A DNA stretch of 64,000 nucleotides from an uncultured Alphaproteobacteria bacterium (GTDB taxonomy: Bacteria; Pseudomonadota; Alphaproteobacteria; Methylaequorales; Methylaequoraceae): positions 74,677 to 138,676 of the forward strand of contig CACJRF010000002.1 of assembly GCA_902595755.1 (NCBI GenBank). The letters run 5' to 3'. A program made the position numbers and the translations under genes. The notes beneath the pieces were generated by a model. That model searched no databases. It was not told where the DNA came from and saw only the letters and a list, made by a program, of their open reading frames with translations. The stretch's first letter is position 1. Each line of letters opens with the position of its first letter. Below, piece by piece: positions 31,476 to 39,151 of the stretch.

Positions 31476-32981
31476 TCACTCCACTAAAAATTTATCAATA
31501 TCTTCAACTGTATTTTTTTGTTCATGTAGGGAATCGAATGACAAATCTATTTCCTTTTTTACAGATGTTTCTTCATCTAAAAATTCACAATTCATTGTTT
31601 TGTTTTCTGTAAATGAAAAAGTTACTGAAATTTTTGTACCTGCTGGTCTTTTGCTATTAAATTCAAGCTCGCCCTCCCAAATTAATTTGACAAATTTTAT
31701 ATCTTTTTCTTCTTCTTTTGACTCTGTTACTCTGCAAATGATACTTTCCATATCATTCAACGGGGTGTAATAATCTTTAGTTATACTAACTGGAATTTTT
31801 TTACCCCTGGGAATTATAACATCGTTTACTAGTAGTATTTGACCAGTTTCTTCGTCATTAGTTTGCATATATGTTCCAAAATAGTTGTGAGTACATTCAT
31901 CAACTGACAATTTACTTACTGATTCTTTTTGAGTACTTGTTAATAAGCTACCATCATTCTTAAATGCTGCATATAAAGATGCTCCCAAAGCTACGACTTC
32001 ATCCACATTTACAGTTGAAATAGGTTCTTTTTTAAAAATTTTTTTAACTGAATTAACTATTGCTGGAATTCTTGTACTTCCACCAGCAAAAAAAACTGCT
32101 TTAATATCTTGTACTTTGATTTTGGCATTATCTAACACTGTCTCACATAGCATTTCCGTTTGAGCTATGAGAGAGGATATTGATTCTTCAAATTCTACCC
32201 GAGTAATTTCAATATTTGTTTTACCAACAGATACCCTTACTTTATCTCTTTTTGATAAAGACTTTTTATCATTTTCAGCATCATTTTCATTGTACTCATC
32301 ATCTTTTAATACTTGACTTGTTTTTTCTTTAAACTTTTTGGCAACCAGTTTTTTTAGCTCGGTATCAAAATCATATCCACCTAATTTAGAAACTCCTTCA
32401 GAGGCAACTATTTCTATATTTTGATTTTTAACCTTAATAACTGATACATCGAATGTACCTCCACCTAAATCATAAACCACATAGTGACCTGAGAGGGATT
32501 TTCCCTCTTTATATGCATAATATAATGCAGCAGCAGTTGGCTCATCAATAATATATTTTACATTCAGCCCAGCATTCTTTGCTGCAAGTAATGTTGCCTC
32601 ACGAGCATCATGCCCAAAATTTGCTGGGATAGTAACTGAAGCTTCAGCAATTTTACCAATTTCTTTCTCTGAATCTTGTTTGAGTTTTTTGAGTACAAAT
32701 GTACTTAAATCGGTAGGACTAAATTCATGGTTGTTAATTTTATATGTTTTAGTCGTACCCATGTCTCTTTTAAAACGAGCAGCAGCAGCTTTTTTACTCA
32801 CACCCCATTCTTTTCTTGCTGATTCACCAACAACAAATGTATTTTTTTCTATTTCATGAACGCAAGAAGGAGTAATATTCTGACCATCATCGTTATAAAC
32901 AACTACAGGTCTTCCAGCATCGTCTATATAACTTAATGCTGAAAAAGTTGTTCCAAGGTCAATACCTACAATCTTTGACAT
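31476..32981 (-). CDS. Hsp70 (DnaK-like) chaperone lacking the C-terminal lid
   Basis: 501 residues. Complete actin-like ATPase domain (about 1-375): phosphate loop GIDLGTTFSALSY, SVTIPANFGHDAREAT, IIDEPTAAALYYAY, VVYDLGGGTFDVSVI and adenosine-site AVFFAGGSTRIPAIV. A beta-type substrate domain follows (about 385-495), after which the protein ends. DnaK has about 640 residues, so the helical lid is missing and substrate would be held weakly or recognised differently. It lies between a membrane-anchored GrpE-like gene (upstream, 19 nt) and the TerB/J-like gene (downstream, 4 nt), a dedicated chaperone set distinct from housekeeping dnaKJ/grpE. GGGGGA precedes the ATG. Confidence 0.93.
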   Translation of the reverse strand: MSKIVGIDLGTTFSALSYIDDAGRPVVVYNDDGQNITPSCVHEIEKNTFVVGESARKEWGVSKKAAAARFKRDMGTTKTYKINNHEFSPTDLSTFVLKKLKQDSEKEIGKIAEASVTIPANFGHDAREATLLAAKNAGLNVKYIIDEPTAAALYYAYKEGKSLSGHYVVYDLGGGTFDVSVIKVKNQNIEIVASEGVSKLGGYDFDTELKKLVAKKFKEKTSQVLKDDEYNENDAENDKKSLSKRDKVRVSVGKTNIEITRVEFEESISSLIAQTEMLCETVLDNAKIKVQDIKAVFFAGGSTRIPAIVNSVKKIFKKEPISTVNVDEVVALGASLYAAFKNDGSLLTSTQKESVSKLSVDECTHNYFGTYMQTNDEETGQILLVNDVIIPRGKKIPVSITKDYYTPLNDMESIICRVTESKEEEKDIKFVKLIWEGELEFNSKRPAGTKISVTFSFTENKTMNCEFLDEETSVKKEIDLSFDSLHEQKNTVEDIDKFLVE

Positions 32982-33000
32982 TTAATTCCCCCAAATTAAG

Positions 33001-33888
33001 TTAGTTATATTTTAGTATTTTTACTTGCGAAGGTCTAATAATTTCTCCATCTTCACCTCTAAACTTATATCCACGTTTAACAATATCTATGATTTGAAAA
33101 TTTTTACTTTCATCAGTTGTCTTTTCAACAATTACTTTATCAGAGACTGCTGAGCCCATTTTTCTATAATCAGAACCTAGGGGTGGGGAAAAAGTTTCAA
33201 TATCGCAATCTTCGATAGCGTCTTGAAGTAATTCATCTATATTGACAATATCGTCTTTAGTTAATTTATTTTCCTTCTTAAGTTCTTCTGTAATAATTTT
33301 AACTCTTAAAAACCTTTCGATGAATTTTTTTATAATTTTTGAATCATATCCTTTTCGATATCTATCAATTAACTCATCCTTTTCATCCATATTTTTTTGC
33401 ATTACCATCGAAATTTCTTTTTGCTCTTGATTCGATTTTTGTAAGGTAATAATTACATCTTTAAGGCCTATCAGTGCTGACTTATAATCATCTAATGATT
33501 TCTTCCATTCTTCTGGGACTAAAGCGTTTGGTTTTCCCTCAATGAGTATTCTCTTCCATCTATAAACTAAATAAGTAATTATTACACAGACCAAACTCAG
33601 AATTAGACTAAAAAAAAGAATGATATGATGAGCAGTATGGTTAGATTCAGATGAAACGTTACCAACTAATTTTTTATCTACAATTTCTGATGATTCTTTT
33701 TTGCTCTCAGTTTTGACAATTGCTCGATAGTGAGGATAAAGATTATTATTATCTGTAAAATTATCTTTTATTTCGGTATTTGAAACTTCTTTGTTTTTTT
33801 CTTGTAAAGTGTCTATTAAGAAAAACAAACATACAGCTAACGCAAGTATTACTATAATATAAAGAATTATTTTAAAAATTTTTTTCAT
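33001..33888 (-). CDS. Membrane-anchored GrpE-like nucleotide exchange factor
   Basis: 295 residues. Two membrane helices (about 7-26 and 87-108) enclose a ~60-residue extracytoplasmic loop. The cytoplasmic remainder has a long helix (about 140-215) and then a beta-wing like GrpE: CDIETFSPPLGSDYRKMGSA, IIDIVKRGYKFRGEDG, EIIRPSQVKILK, corresponding to the family pattern of a Gly-Tyr strand followed by I-R-P/A-x-x-V. GrpE releases ADP from Hsp70; this one is tethered to the inner membrane, which would bring the adjacent lid-less Hsp70 there. First gene of the four-gene operon (GrpE-like, Hsp70, TerB/J-like, M48). The GrpE assignment rests on motif pattern only. Confidence 0.7.
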   Translation of the reverse strand: MKKIFKIILYIIVILALAVCLFFLIDTLQEKNKEVSNTEIKDNFTDNNNLYPHYRAIVKTESKKESSEIVDKKLVGNVSSESNHTAHHIILFFSLILSLVCVIITYLVYRWKRILIEGKPNALVPEEWKKSLDDYKSALIGLKDVIITLQKSNQEQKEISMVMQKNMDEKDELIDRYRKGYDSKIIKKFIERFLRVKIITEELKKENKLTKDDIVNIDELLQDAIEDCDIETFSPPLGSDYRKMGSAVSDKVIVEKTTDESKNFQIIDIVKRGYKFRGEDGEIIRPSQVKILKYN

Positions 33889-33974
33889 TTAGTTTTTTAA
33901 TTAAGAATACCTTTATCCTAAATTTAATTATTTAAATATCCTTTTTGTTTATAGTTAATTGTAGTTTGAAAATA

Positions 33975-34181
33975 TTAATTGTAAAACTTTTTTCGTTGCT
34001 CCTCTGCAAGCATGGCATATGCATAAACTTCTTTATCCCATTTTGCAGGAAAGAACTCATCATCATGAACATCCTCATAACAATCTAGCCAAGTTTCATA
34101 TTCTTCCTTGATGTCTTTAAACATTTCAACTGTTTCTTCATCGTCATCAATAAGGTCACAATAATCATCATAATCATCCAT
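33975..34181 (-). CDS. Small acidic hypothetical protein
   Basis: 68 residues from ATG at 34181 (GGAG 7 nt upstream). The first half is extremely acidic (MDDYDDYCDLIDDDEETVE), the second ends in KEVYAYAMLAEEQRKKFYN. No membrane segment. Highly acidic small proteins of mobile elements sometimes mimic DNA or inhibit host enzymes; there is no direct evidence for that here. A hairpin separates it from the gene upstream. Confidence 0.55.
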   Translation of the reverse strand: MDDYDDYCDLIDDDEETVEMFKDIKEEYETWLDCYEDVHDDEFFPAKWDKEVYAYAMLAEEQRKKFYN

Positions 34182-34199
34182 AAAAAATCTCCAGGTAAA

Positions 34200-34226
34200 A
34201 CACCCCCCCAAATATTTGAGGGGTGT
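34200..34226 (-). terminator. Hairpin between two small minus-strand genes
   Basis: ACACCCC (34200-34206) faces GGGGTGT (34220-34226) around the palindromic centre CAAATATTTG; on the minus strand it is followed by TTTTA. It lies between genes ending at 34240 and starting at 34181, so it may limit read-through. Confidence 0.5.
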
Positions 34227-34239
34227 GTAGGTTAATAAA

Positions 34240-34479
34240 TTATTTGTTTGGGAATAAACGTTGACTTTTAGCCCAGCCAACTGGATTGAGTCGTTTATAT
34301 TCACTCTCGTAATCATTTATGATACGTCTACGTGCTAACTCACTCGCATCCTTTCCCAGTTGATTCTCAACCTCTTGAACAATGTCAGACATTGCCCAAC
34401 CTTTTTGTTTGGACTGTTTACCTTTTTCTTTAAGGTCATTGATAATATTATCTACATAAAATGATAATGGCTTTATCAT
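34240..34479 (-). CDS. Small helical hypothetical protein
   Basis: 79 residues, charged, probably all-helical: MSDIVQEVENQLGKDASELARRRIINDY in the middle and a basic end (LNPVGWAKSQRLFPNK). AAGGAG lies upstream of ATG at 34479. No family recognised. Its long 5' region contains the hairpin cluster at 34532-34690, suggesting tight control of expression. Confidence 0.55.
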   Translation of the reverse strand: MIKPLSFYVDNIINDLKEKGKQSKQKGWAMSDIVQEVENQLGKDASELARRRIINDYESEYKRLNPVGWAKSQRLFPNK

Positions 34480-34531
34480 TAGCTACTCCTTTTGTTAAGT
34501 TGTTAAAAGTTGAGGAAGAAATTCCCCAGAG

Positions 34532-34576
34532 AGCCTTTATATATCTCTCTAAAGTATTTAGAGATATATAAAGGCT
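34532..34576. repeat. Perfect 17-bp inverted repeat upstream of 34240-34479
   Basis: AGCCTTTATATATCTCT (34532-34548) and its complement (34560-34576) around an 11-nt loop that can itself pair partly. GGAAGAAATTCC-like and GGAATTCTTTCC-like sequences flank it, extending a larger imperfect cruciform. It is not followed by a T run, so it is more likely a regulatory leader structure or DNA cruciform than a terminator. Confidence 0.7.
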
Positions 34577-34649
34577 TTAAGCTGAAGGAATTCTTTCCAG
34601 ACAAAAGGAACGTTTTTTTAATTTCGAGTTATTTAACTTAAAAGAAAAA

Positions 34650-34690
34650 AATAATTCCTTTTCGTTAACCTCAAAGGAATTATTTTTTTT
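34650..34690. terminator. 12-bp hairpin with T-rich flanks on both strands
   Basis: AATAATTCCTTT (34650-34661) pairs with AAAGGAATTATT (34673-34684), loop 11 nt, T run to 34690 on + and an A-rich stretch before it, so it can stop transcription in either direction. Confidence 0.65.
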
Positions 34691-34706
34691 TAAGTATAAT
34701 GTAGAC

Positions 34707-34732
34707 AAAAAAAAACCTGACAGAAGTCAGGT
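34707..34732 (-). terminator. Intrinsic terminator, minus strand
   Basis: GTCAGGT/ACCTGAC stem (34715-34721 with 34726-34732), 4-nt loop, followed on the minus strand by nine T (34715-34707). Backs up the terminator of the candidate small RNA. Confidence 0.7.
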
Positions 34733-34748
34733 CAAATATTGATTAGGC

Positions 34749-34808
34749 AAAAAAAAACCCAGCTTCAACTGGGTACATTTATCCTATATAGGAAAAAAAA
34801 TTTTGTAT
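34749..34808 (-). ncRNA. Candidate ~60-nt small RNA
   Basis: Minus-strand unit with a promoter-like TTGACA (34843-34838), 17-nt spacer and TAGATT (34820-34815), predicted start near 34808. It ends in hairpin ACCCAG/CTGGGT (34774-34757) followed by nine T. The transcript would also carry a CCTATATAGG palindrome. No open frame is present. The evidence is promoter plus terminator only. Confidence 0.4.
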
Positions 34809-34814
34809 TTTTCC

Positions 34815-34843
34815 AATCTATTAAATTACGATATGTTTGTCAA
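34815..34843 (-). promoter_or_regulatory. Promoter-like element for the candidate small RNA
   Basis: A perfect -35 hexamer TTGACA at 34843-34838 and a 4-of-6 -10 hexamer TAGATT at 34820-34815, spacing 17. Confidence 0.4.
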
Positions 34844-34885
34844 ATTGTTTTTTGCAAGTCATTGATTTTGGTGTTATCTTTTTTT

Positions 34886-35425
34886 ATGCTTAAAATAAAA
34901 CTTCCTGTTATTCTATTTATTTTAATATTTAATAATAGTTTAAATAGTCAAGAATTTAGCAACTTTTTTAAATTTGTTTCAAATTGTCTTAACAGCATTC
35001 ATAGTGTTGAAGAAATTAAAGAGGGTATAGAAATTTCAGGAGCAACGATTCTGAAAAAAAACACTGCACCTAAGCAACTTTTACCAATCATCAAAAACCT
35101 TGATATATTTGGTTATCAAGGATGGCAGTTTGTTAGTAAAGAAGAAAAAGATTTTATAATATTGTCACTAGGACAAAATAAAGAAAAAGGAAAAAATTTT
35201 ACTATCTGTACAGTAATGTCTGCAGTTGAGGATTATAAATCAAACTCAAGCTTATTAAAAAAAACCTACGATACTAAACTTGTGGATACTCTTAAAAAGG
35301 GTCCCCAGAAAGAAATGATGTATGAGGTAAGGTCTGGAACTGTTGATTATATGGTTGTTAATATCACTGAATTAACGGGGAAAAAAACGGGCTTACTTAA
35401 ATATGATGTTATAGGTGAATATTGA
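34886..35425 (+). CDS. Secreted hypothetical protein
   Basis: 179 residues from ATG at 34886, chosen because a signal peptide (about 1-20, ending NSLNS) begins there; upstream codons of the open frame run through terminator DNA. The mature part contains LKKNTAPKQLLPIIKNLDIFG, IILSLGQNKEKGKNFTICT and a C-terminal SGTVDYMVVNITEL strand. Two Cys (SNCLNS and TICTV). No family recognised. The next gene, a membrane protein, begins 1 nt after the stop. Confidence 0.6.
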   Translation: MLKIKLPVILFILIFNNSLNSQEFSNFFKFVSNCLNSIHSVEEIKEGIEISGATILKKNTAPKQLLPIIKNLDIFGYQGWQFVSKEEKDFIILSLGQNKEKGKNFTICTVMSAVEDYKSNSSLLKKTYDTKLVDTLKKGPQKEMMYEVRSGTVDYMVVNITELTGKKTGLLKYDVIGEY

Positions 35426-35426
35426 T

Positions 35427-35723
35427 ATGAATTTTAAAGAAAAAGATTATTTCTGGCTTGCACCTCTTATAGTAATGGGGATAGGTTTGTTACCTATGCC
35501 TTACGGGTACTACTTCCTTTCAAGGTTGGTAGTTTGCATTTGTGCTGTGTTTTTTCTTAGTCAATTATATAAGATAAACGAACGAACCTCAGTCTTCATT
35601 TTTGTAGGAATTGCAATATTATATAATCCTATATTTCCTATTCATTTGGGGGATAAGAGTATTTGGATAGTTGTAAATATTATTACTGCAATCCTTTTTT
35701 TAATTAACAAAAACAAAATTTAA
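35427..35723 (+). CDS. DUF6804-like four-helix membrane protein
   Basis: 98 residues from ATG at 35427 (AGGTGA 8 nt upstream). Four hydrophobic helices and the pattern LPMPYGYYFLSRLVVC ... NPIFPIHLGDKSIWIVVN, as in a widespread uncharacterised small membrane family (DUF6804 as I remember it). It follows the secreted protein gene by 1 nt, so they are co-expressed. Convergent with the gene at 35736. Confidence 0.65.
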   Translation: MNFKEKDYFWLAPLIVMGIGLLPMPYGYYFLSRLVVCICAVFFLSQLYKINERTSVFIFVGIAILYNPIFPIHLGDKSIWIVVNIITAILFLINKNKI

Positions 35724-35735
35724 CGTATCTAATAC

Positions 35736-36161
35736 TTAACTTACAATTTTTGCTTCATCTTTTAATGTCGTTATATATAAAGCTAGTGTAAGACCATCCC
35801 TTACAATATTTTGAACAAATTGATAAAAAGTACTCAAATCATTAGCATAGTCTGTTATGTCCATAATTATAGAGTAAACCATTATTATGACTGGAATTGC
35901 GCATACATTTACCATATCAAATGATTTATTCATTTTCATAACAGCTTTAGCTGCTATCCATCCACCAAAGGCACCACTTACGAAACCTACAGTTATGTAA
36001 GAAAATAATTGTGGCATATTAAATCCAGTAAAGAATGAGTTGAACCAGGCTAAAAACATTCCTACAAATCCCCCAAATAACTGACCGAGCATAAAAACGG
36101 GAATAAAAATTAAGGAAGCCAGAAAGCTAAAAAGTTTGACTTTAATCAACTTTTTTCTCAA
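35736..36161 (-). CDS. Membrane protein of unknown function
   Basis: 141 residues, four or more membrane helices; GQLFGGFVGMFLAWFN and SGAFGGWIAAKAVMK are Gly-rich helices, the latter followed by a basic loop. The likely start is TTG (36161 or 36149), inside the end of the upstream gene, so the two are translationally coupled. No family recognised. Confidence 0.5.
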   Translation of the reverse strand: MRKKLIKVKLFSFLASLIFIPVFMLGQLFGGFVGMFLAWFNSFFTGFNMPQLFSYITVGFVSGAFGGWIAAKAVMKMNKSFDMVNVCAIPVIIMVYSIIMDITDYANDLSTFYQFVQNIVRDGLTLALYITTLKDEAKIVS

Positions 36162-36414
36162 AGGCCATAGACATCATAAAAACAACATAAGCAGGAATTC
36201 CTCCACCGTAAGTAACAAGTAAGGGAATGTAGTTTCCATCAGAAATAAGTGCATACCAAGGGACTATGGCCCATGCTAACGGCCCAATAAAGATACTGGC
36301 TACAGCCCAGAATGTTCCAAAGTTTTGAGCGATGATTCCAAAACATAAGATGAATCCATAAATTCCAGCAAATAAAAACATTAGGAAAGCTAAAAATTTT
36401 AATGCAGTACCCAT
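36142..36414 (-). CDS. Small membrane protein, partner of the following gene
   Basis: 90 residues with three hydrophobic helices (about 5-25, 32-52, 63-82), including GPLAWAIVPWYALISDGNYIP. ATG at 36414. Its end overlaps the next membrane gene by 20 nt. Together they may form one complex; no function is known. Confidence 0.55.
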   Translation of the reverse strand: MGTALKFLAFLMFLFAGIYGFILCFGIIAQNFGTFWAVASIFIGPLAWAIVPWYALISDGNYIPLLVTYGGGIPAYVVFMMSMAFEKKVD

Positions 36415-36565
36415 CTTATAATTATAATTTATTTATAAATAATTTGTCTAGAATATTTTTTTTACCTAAATGATTTAGCTTTATAGTTAGTAAAAAAGTT
36501 AATATTTCTTTTATTACTTTCTATTTAAATTTTTAGATGATTTAAATTATGGTATAAGTAAGTCA

Positions 36566-36982
36566 GTGAAAAAGTTATTTATAATTATAAGCTTTATATT
36601 TATAAGTTCTCCTGTTTATTCTAACTGGACACTTCTTCAGGATAAGAATGGAAAAAAAACTTTTGTTGATTTAGAAAATATAAAAGAAGATGATAAATTT
36701 GTTTATTGGTATCAGTTAACTGATTTTACAAAACCCCAGTTTCTTGCTGGAGGAGTTTCCTATTTATCCAGTACCGTTTATGCAAAAGGAGATTGTGCAG
36801 GTTTAAGGACTCAGTTTCTAAAGAAAGATTTTTTTTCGAGAAATATGGCTAAAGACTTTGTTCTTTCTGTAAATGCAAAGTCAGCTGGAGGTGCTGGTGC
36901 TAAATTATTTGAAAAGTGGATTCACCCCCCTAAGAATACCTATGGTCGCTTAATATTAGATTCACTATGTAAGAAAAAATAG
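36566..36982 (+). CDS. Secreted protein resembling surface-adhesin-E-like domains
   Basis: 138 residues; GTG start at 36566, signal peptide (about 1-19, ending PVYS). The mature part opens NWTLLQDKNGKKTFVDLENI and continues FVYWYQLTDFTKPQF, the W...D..G...vD...I...V.fW pattern of the small adhesin-E-like exported domain. A Cys pair (GDCAGLR and DSLCKKK) could close the fold. Function in this host unknown. The next gene starts 9 nt later. Confidence 0.6.
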   Translation: MKKLFIIISFIFISSPVYSNWTLLQDKNGKKTFVDLENIKEDDKFVYWYQLTDFTKPQFLAGGVSYLSSTVYAKGDCAGLRTQFLKKDFFSRNMAKDFVLSVNAKSAGGAGAKLFEKWIHPPKNTYGRLILDSLCKKK

Positions 36983-36991
36983 AGAGTAGTA

Positions 36992-37312
36992 ATGAGTAGA
37001 TTATATTTCAAATTTTATCGAATTCTCCTTAATGAGAAATTCTACCCATTCAATATTTGGATATCCTTTTTAGTAGGCTTTTTTAGGAATTTTTTCTTTG
37101 CTCTTTTTATCAACACTTTTTTTCTCAATTATTATACGGATTCAGAATTCAATGAAGGTGTAATGTTTAGTTTTGCATTTACACTTATCCTTATGGTTTT
37201 CAGGATTTTTACAACCTTCAATCCCCTTCAGTTAATTGTATTCATCTACGACACAATCGAAAAGATTACTGATATAGTTTTAATTAAAGTAATTGGCTTA
37301 TTGAGAAAATAA
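36992..37312 (+). CDS. Membrane protein with duplicated 3' end elsewhere in the island
   Basis: 106 residues with two or three hydrophobic helices (about 22-45, 55-75) and a C-terminal amphipathic segment (FIYDTIEKITDIVLIKVIGLLRK). No family known. The last 50 bases and the next 75 non-coding bases have a degenerate copy at 28959-29083. Confidence 0.5.
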   Translation: MSRLYFKFYRILLNEKFYPFNIWISFLVGFFRNFFFALFINTFFLNYYTDSEFNEGVMFSFAFTLILMVFRIFTTFNPLQLIVFIYDTIEKITDIVLIKVIGLLRK

Positions 37313-37385
37313 AAATAAACAATCCATTAGATTTTTTAAAATCATCCCCTTTAACTTTTGAGGTTAGGGGGAGGAAAAAATATAG
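37261..37385. repeat. Repeat partner of 28959-29083
   Basis: Covers the codons for KITDIVLIKVIGLLRK, the stop, and a downstream block with AATCCATTAGATTTTTTAAA and CTTTTGAGGTTAGGGGGAGG. Same orientation as the copy 8.3 kb to the left. Conservation of the non-coding half suggests a terminator, regulatory or recombination role. Confidence 0.7.
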
Positions 37386-38036
37386 CTATAATTTTATAAA
37401 TATTAAATACTACTGAAATTTTGTGGGGGAGTTTAATCAAGAAGATACCAGCTATATAAATCAATATAGTTCTATATAGAACTTATATAGACTTGTATAA
37501 GTCATGATAAGTATATTAAAGTAACGTTATAGTTAACTATGTATATATTCTTTATTATCTTTTTCTTAACTTATATTGAGACTTATATACATCTATAATT
37601 ATCTAATTATTATTTTATTACTTAGTCTTAATGAATCTTTAATAGAACTATTATGTAACTATATATATACTATATATATTATATTGTTCCCCAAAATATA
37701 TCTTTAGATTATACCACGAAACTAATTGACAAAAAATAGACAAAATATCTTTTTTTTTTGTCTTTTAAATAGTTGTCTTTTTTATGTCATCAAACAAGAA
37801 TATGTTCTACTATTGTTCTACTAGAATGCCTCTAGAAAGCCCATAGAAGCTCGTAGGTGAAGATTTGTGTGTGTTCAAGTATCATTAGTCGATTGACGAA
37901 AAAGTGCACCAACTTTTAATCGTCTGAAATGCCTAGAATTCCTGAGTTTTTTTTAATTAATTAGTATTTTAAACTCAAAAACCTAACTTTTTTTTAAAAA
38001 TTGATTTAAAATAGTAACTAATTTAGTCTTTATTGT
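37386..38036. other. 650-nt gene-free, extremely AT-rich region
   Basis: No open frame of note on either strand. It holds a perfect 16-nt palindrome AGTTCTATATAGAACT (37468-37483), GACTT/AAGTC half-sites (37490-37503), long alternating TATA stretches (37655-37685), and clustered GACAAAA elements facing TTTTGTC (about 37728-37784). This is the kind of DNA seen at origins or operator regions of mobile elements; it precedes the five-leader gene cluster and probably contains its promoter. Confidence 0.5.
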
Positions 38037-38447
38037 ATGAAAAAACTATTACTAATACTGATTTGTTTATTTGTGTCTTTTGAAGTGAGGTCAAAAGAGG
38101 TTATTTTAAAATGTATTATGACTTACGAACAACTAATTGGACAGAAACCAATAAAAGTTGATAAGACTAAAAAGATTCCACCTGAAACTGAAATTCTTTA
38201 TTTTAATAAAAAGAAGAAATACATTACTCAAGAACCTAACGACCCATATATTGATTATAGTGAATACTATAATTGGAGAGAAAGTGATTCTGAGATTATT
38301 TTTGACAGAAAAAATGGTGTTAAAACAATTACTCTAAATTTGTATGATGGGAGTATAAAAATTGAAACTGTTAAAACTGTAGGTGGTGAATACAGGTTTA
38401 TTAAAACTGGAAAATGTGAAAAGATTAAAGGTGAAAAAATATTCTAG
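38037..38447 (+). CDS. Secreted protein with shared leader, copy 1
   Basis: 136 residues: signal peptide MKKLLLILICLFVSFEVRS, almost identical to that of four other genes here. The mature part (KEVILKCIMTYEQLIG, then polar beta-rich sequence, ending FIKTGKCEKIKGEKIF) has one Cys near each end. Unknown function. No ribosome site is evident upstream (TTTATTGT before ATG). The stop directly abuts the ATG of copy 2. Confidence 0.65.
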   Translation: MKKLLLILICLFVSFEVRSKEVILKCIMTYEQLIGQKPIKVDKTKKIPPETEILYFNKKKKYITQEPNDPYIDYSEYYNWRESDSEIIFDRKNGVKTITLNLYDGSIKIETVKTVGGEYRFIKTGKCEKIKGEKIF

Positions 38448-38867
38448 ATGAAAAAACTATTACTGATATTGATTTGTTTGTTTTTTTCTTATGAGGTGAA
38501 CTCAAAGACAGTTTTCACTTGTGGAAGTAGTGAAGGTTATGTTCATTTCTTTGACAAAAATAAATTTGAGAAAGATGGAATAAAAGATGGAATGTTTACA
38601 CTTCGTAAAAACTCTGATGGTTGGGACTTTGGTTTTGTTGACTATTATAAAGAATTTACAAGTGTAAAAGATAAAGATGGAGAAATATCTGTCATTGATA
38701 CAGGTGAACAAATTTTAGTCTCAGTAATTTATGGTACGGGTGTCTGGGAAAAATACCAATTAAGTAAAAAGAGTGGTTTAATGATGTGGACTTCTCATAG
38801 ATTCAATGGAACGATGTTTGATAATGTAAAGATTATGAAGTCCCAATGTAAATATTCAGGTGACTAA
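38448..38867 (+). CDS. Secreted protein with shared leader, copy 2
   Basis: 139 residues: signal peptide MKKLLLILICLFFSYEVNS, then TVFTCGSSEGYVHFFDKNKFE and a mature part with DGWDFGFVDYYKEFT, IGTGEQ-like turns and a final Cys (KSQCKYSGD). Mature sequence is unrelated by eye to copy 1 apart from Cys at both ends. The pattern (Cys near start, YVHFFD, W..GF.D) recalls small exported lipocalin-like folds, but that is weak. Its stop shares a base with the next ATG. Confidence 0.65.
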   Translation: MKKLLLILICLFFSYEVNSKTVFTCGSSEGYVHFFDKNKFEKDGIKDGMFTLRKNSDGWDFGFVDYYKEFTSVKDKDGEISVIDTGEQILVSVIYGTGVWEKYQLSKKSGLMMWTSHRFNGTMFDNVKIMKSQCKYSGD

Positions 38868-39151
38868 TGAAAAAACTATTACTGATATTGATTTGTTTAT
38901 TTGTTTATTCGTGTAAAGAGAGAAGTGAGAAATTAGAAAAAGTGGTGAGTGAGAATTTTAAAAACTCAGTGTGGTTAGAGAAGAAAAGTAGAGTCGGAGA
39001 ATTTGGTGTGTCAGTAGAACCAGATGAAGAATGGATAAAAACAATTTTGATTTATGGATATTTTGATAATCAAATAAATTGTGATTTAATTAAAAGTAAT
39101 TTTGAAGAAGAGTATCCTCAAGATGCATTTAGGTGTAATCCAGTAAAATGA
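38867..39151 (+). CDS. Small lipoprotein with shared leader, copy 3
   Basis: 94 residues. The leader DNA is the same as its neighbours, but the signal ends LICLFVYSCKERS: VYSC can serve as a lipobox, so this copy may be anchored as a lipoprotein. The mature part is charged (SEKLEKVVSENFKNSVWLEK) and ends with Cys residues (INCDLIKSN and FRCNPVK). Overlaps the preceding gene by 1 nt and the next by 4 nt (ATGA). Confidence 0.6.
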   Translation: MKKLLLILICLFVYSCKERSEKLEKVVSENFKNSVWLEKKSRVGEFGVSVEPDEEWIKTILIYGYFDNQINCDLIKSNFEEEYPQDAFRCNPVK

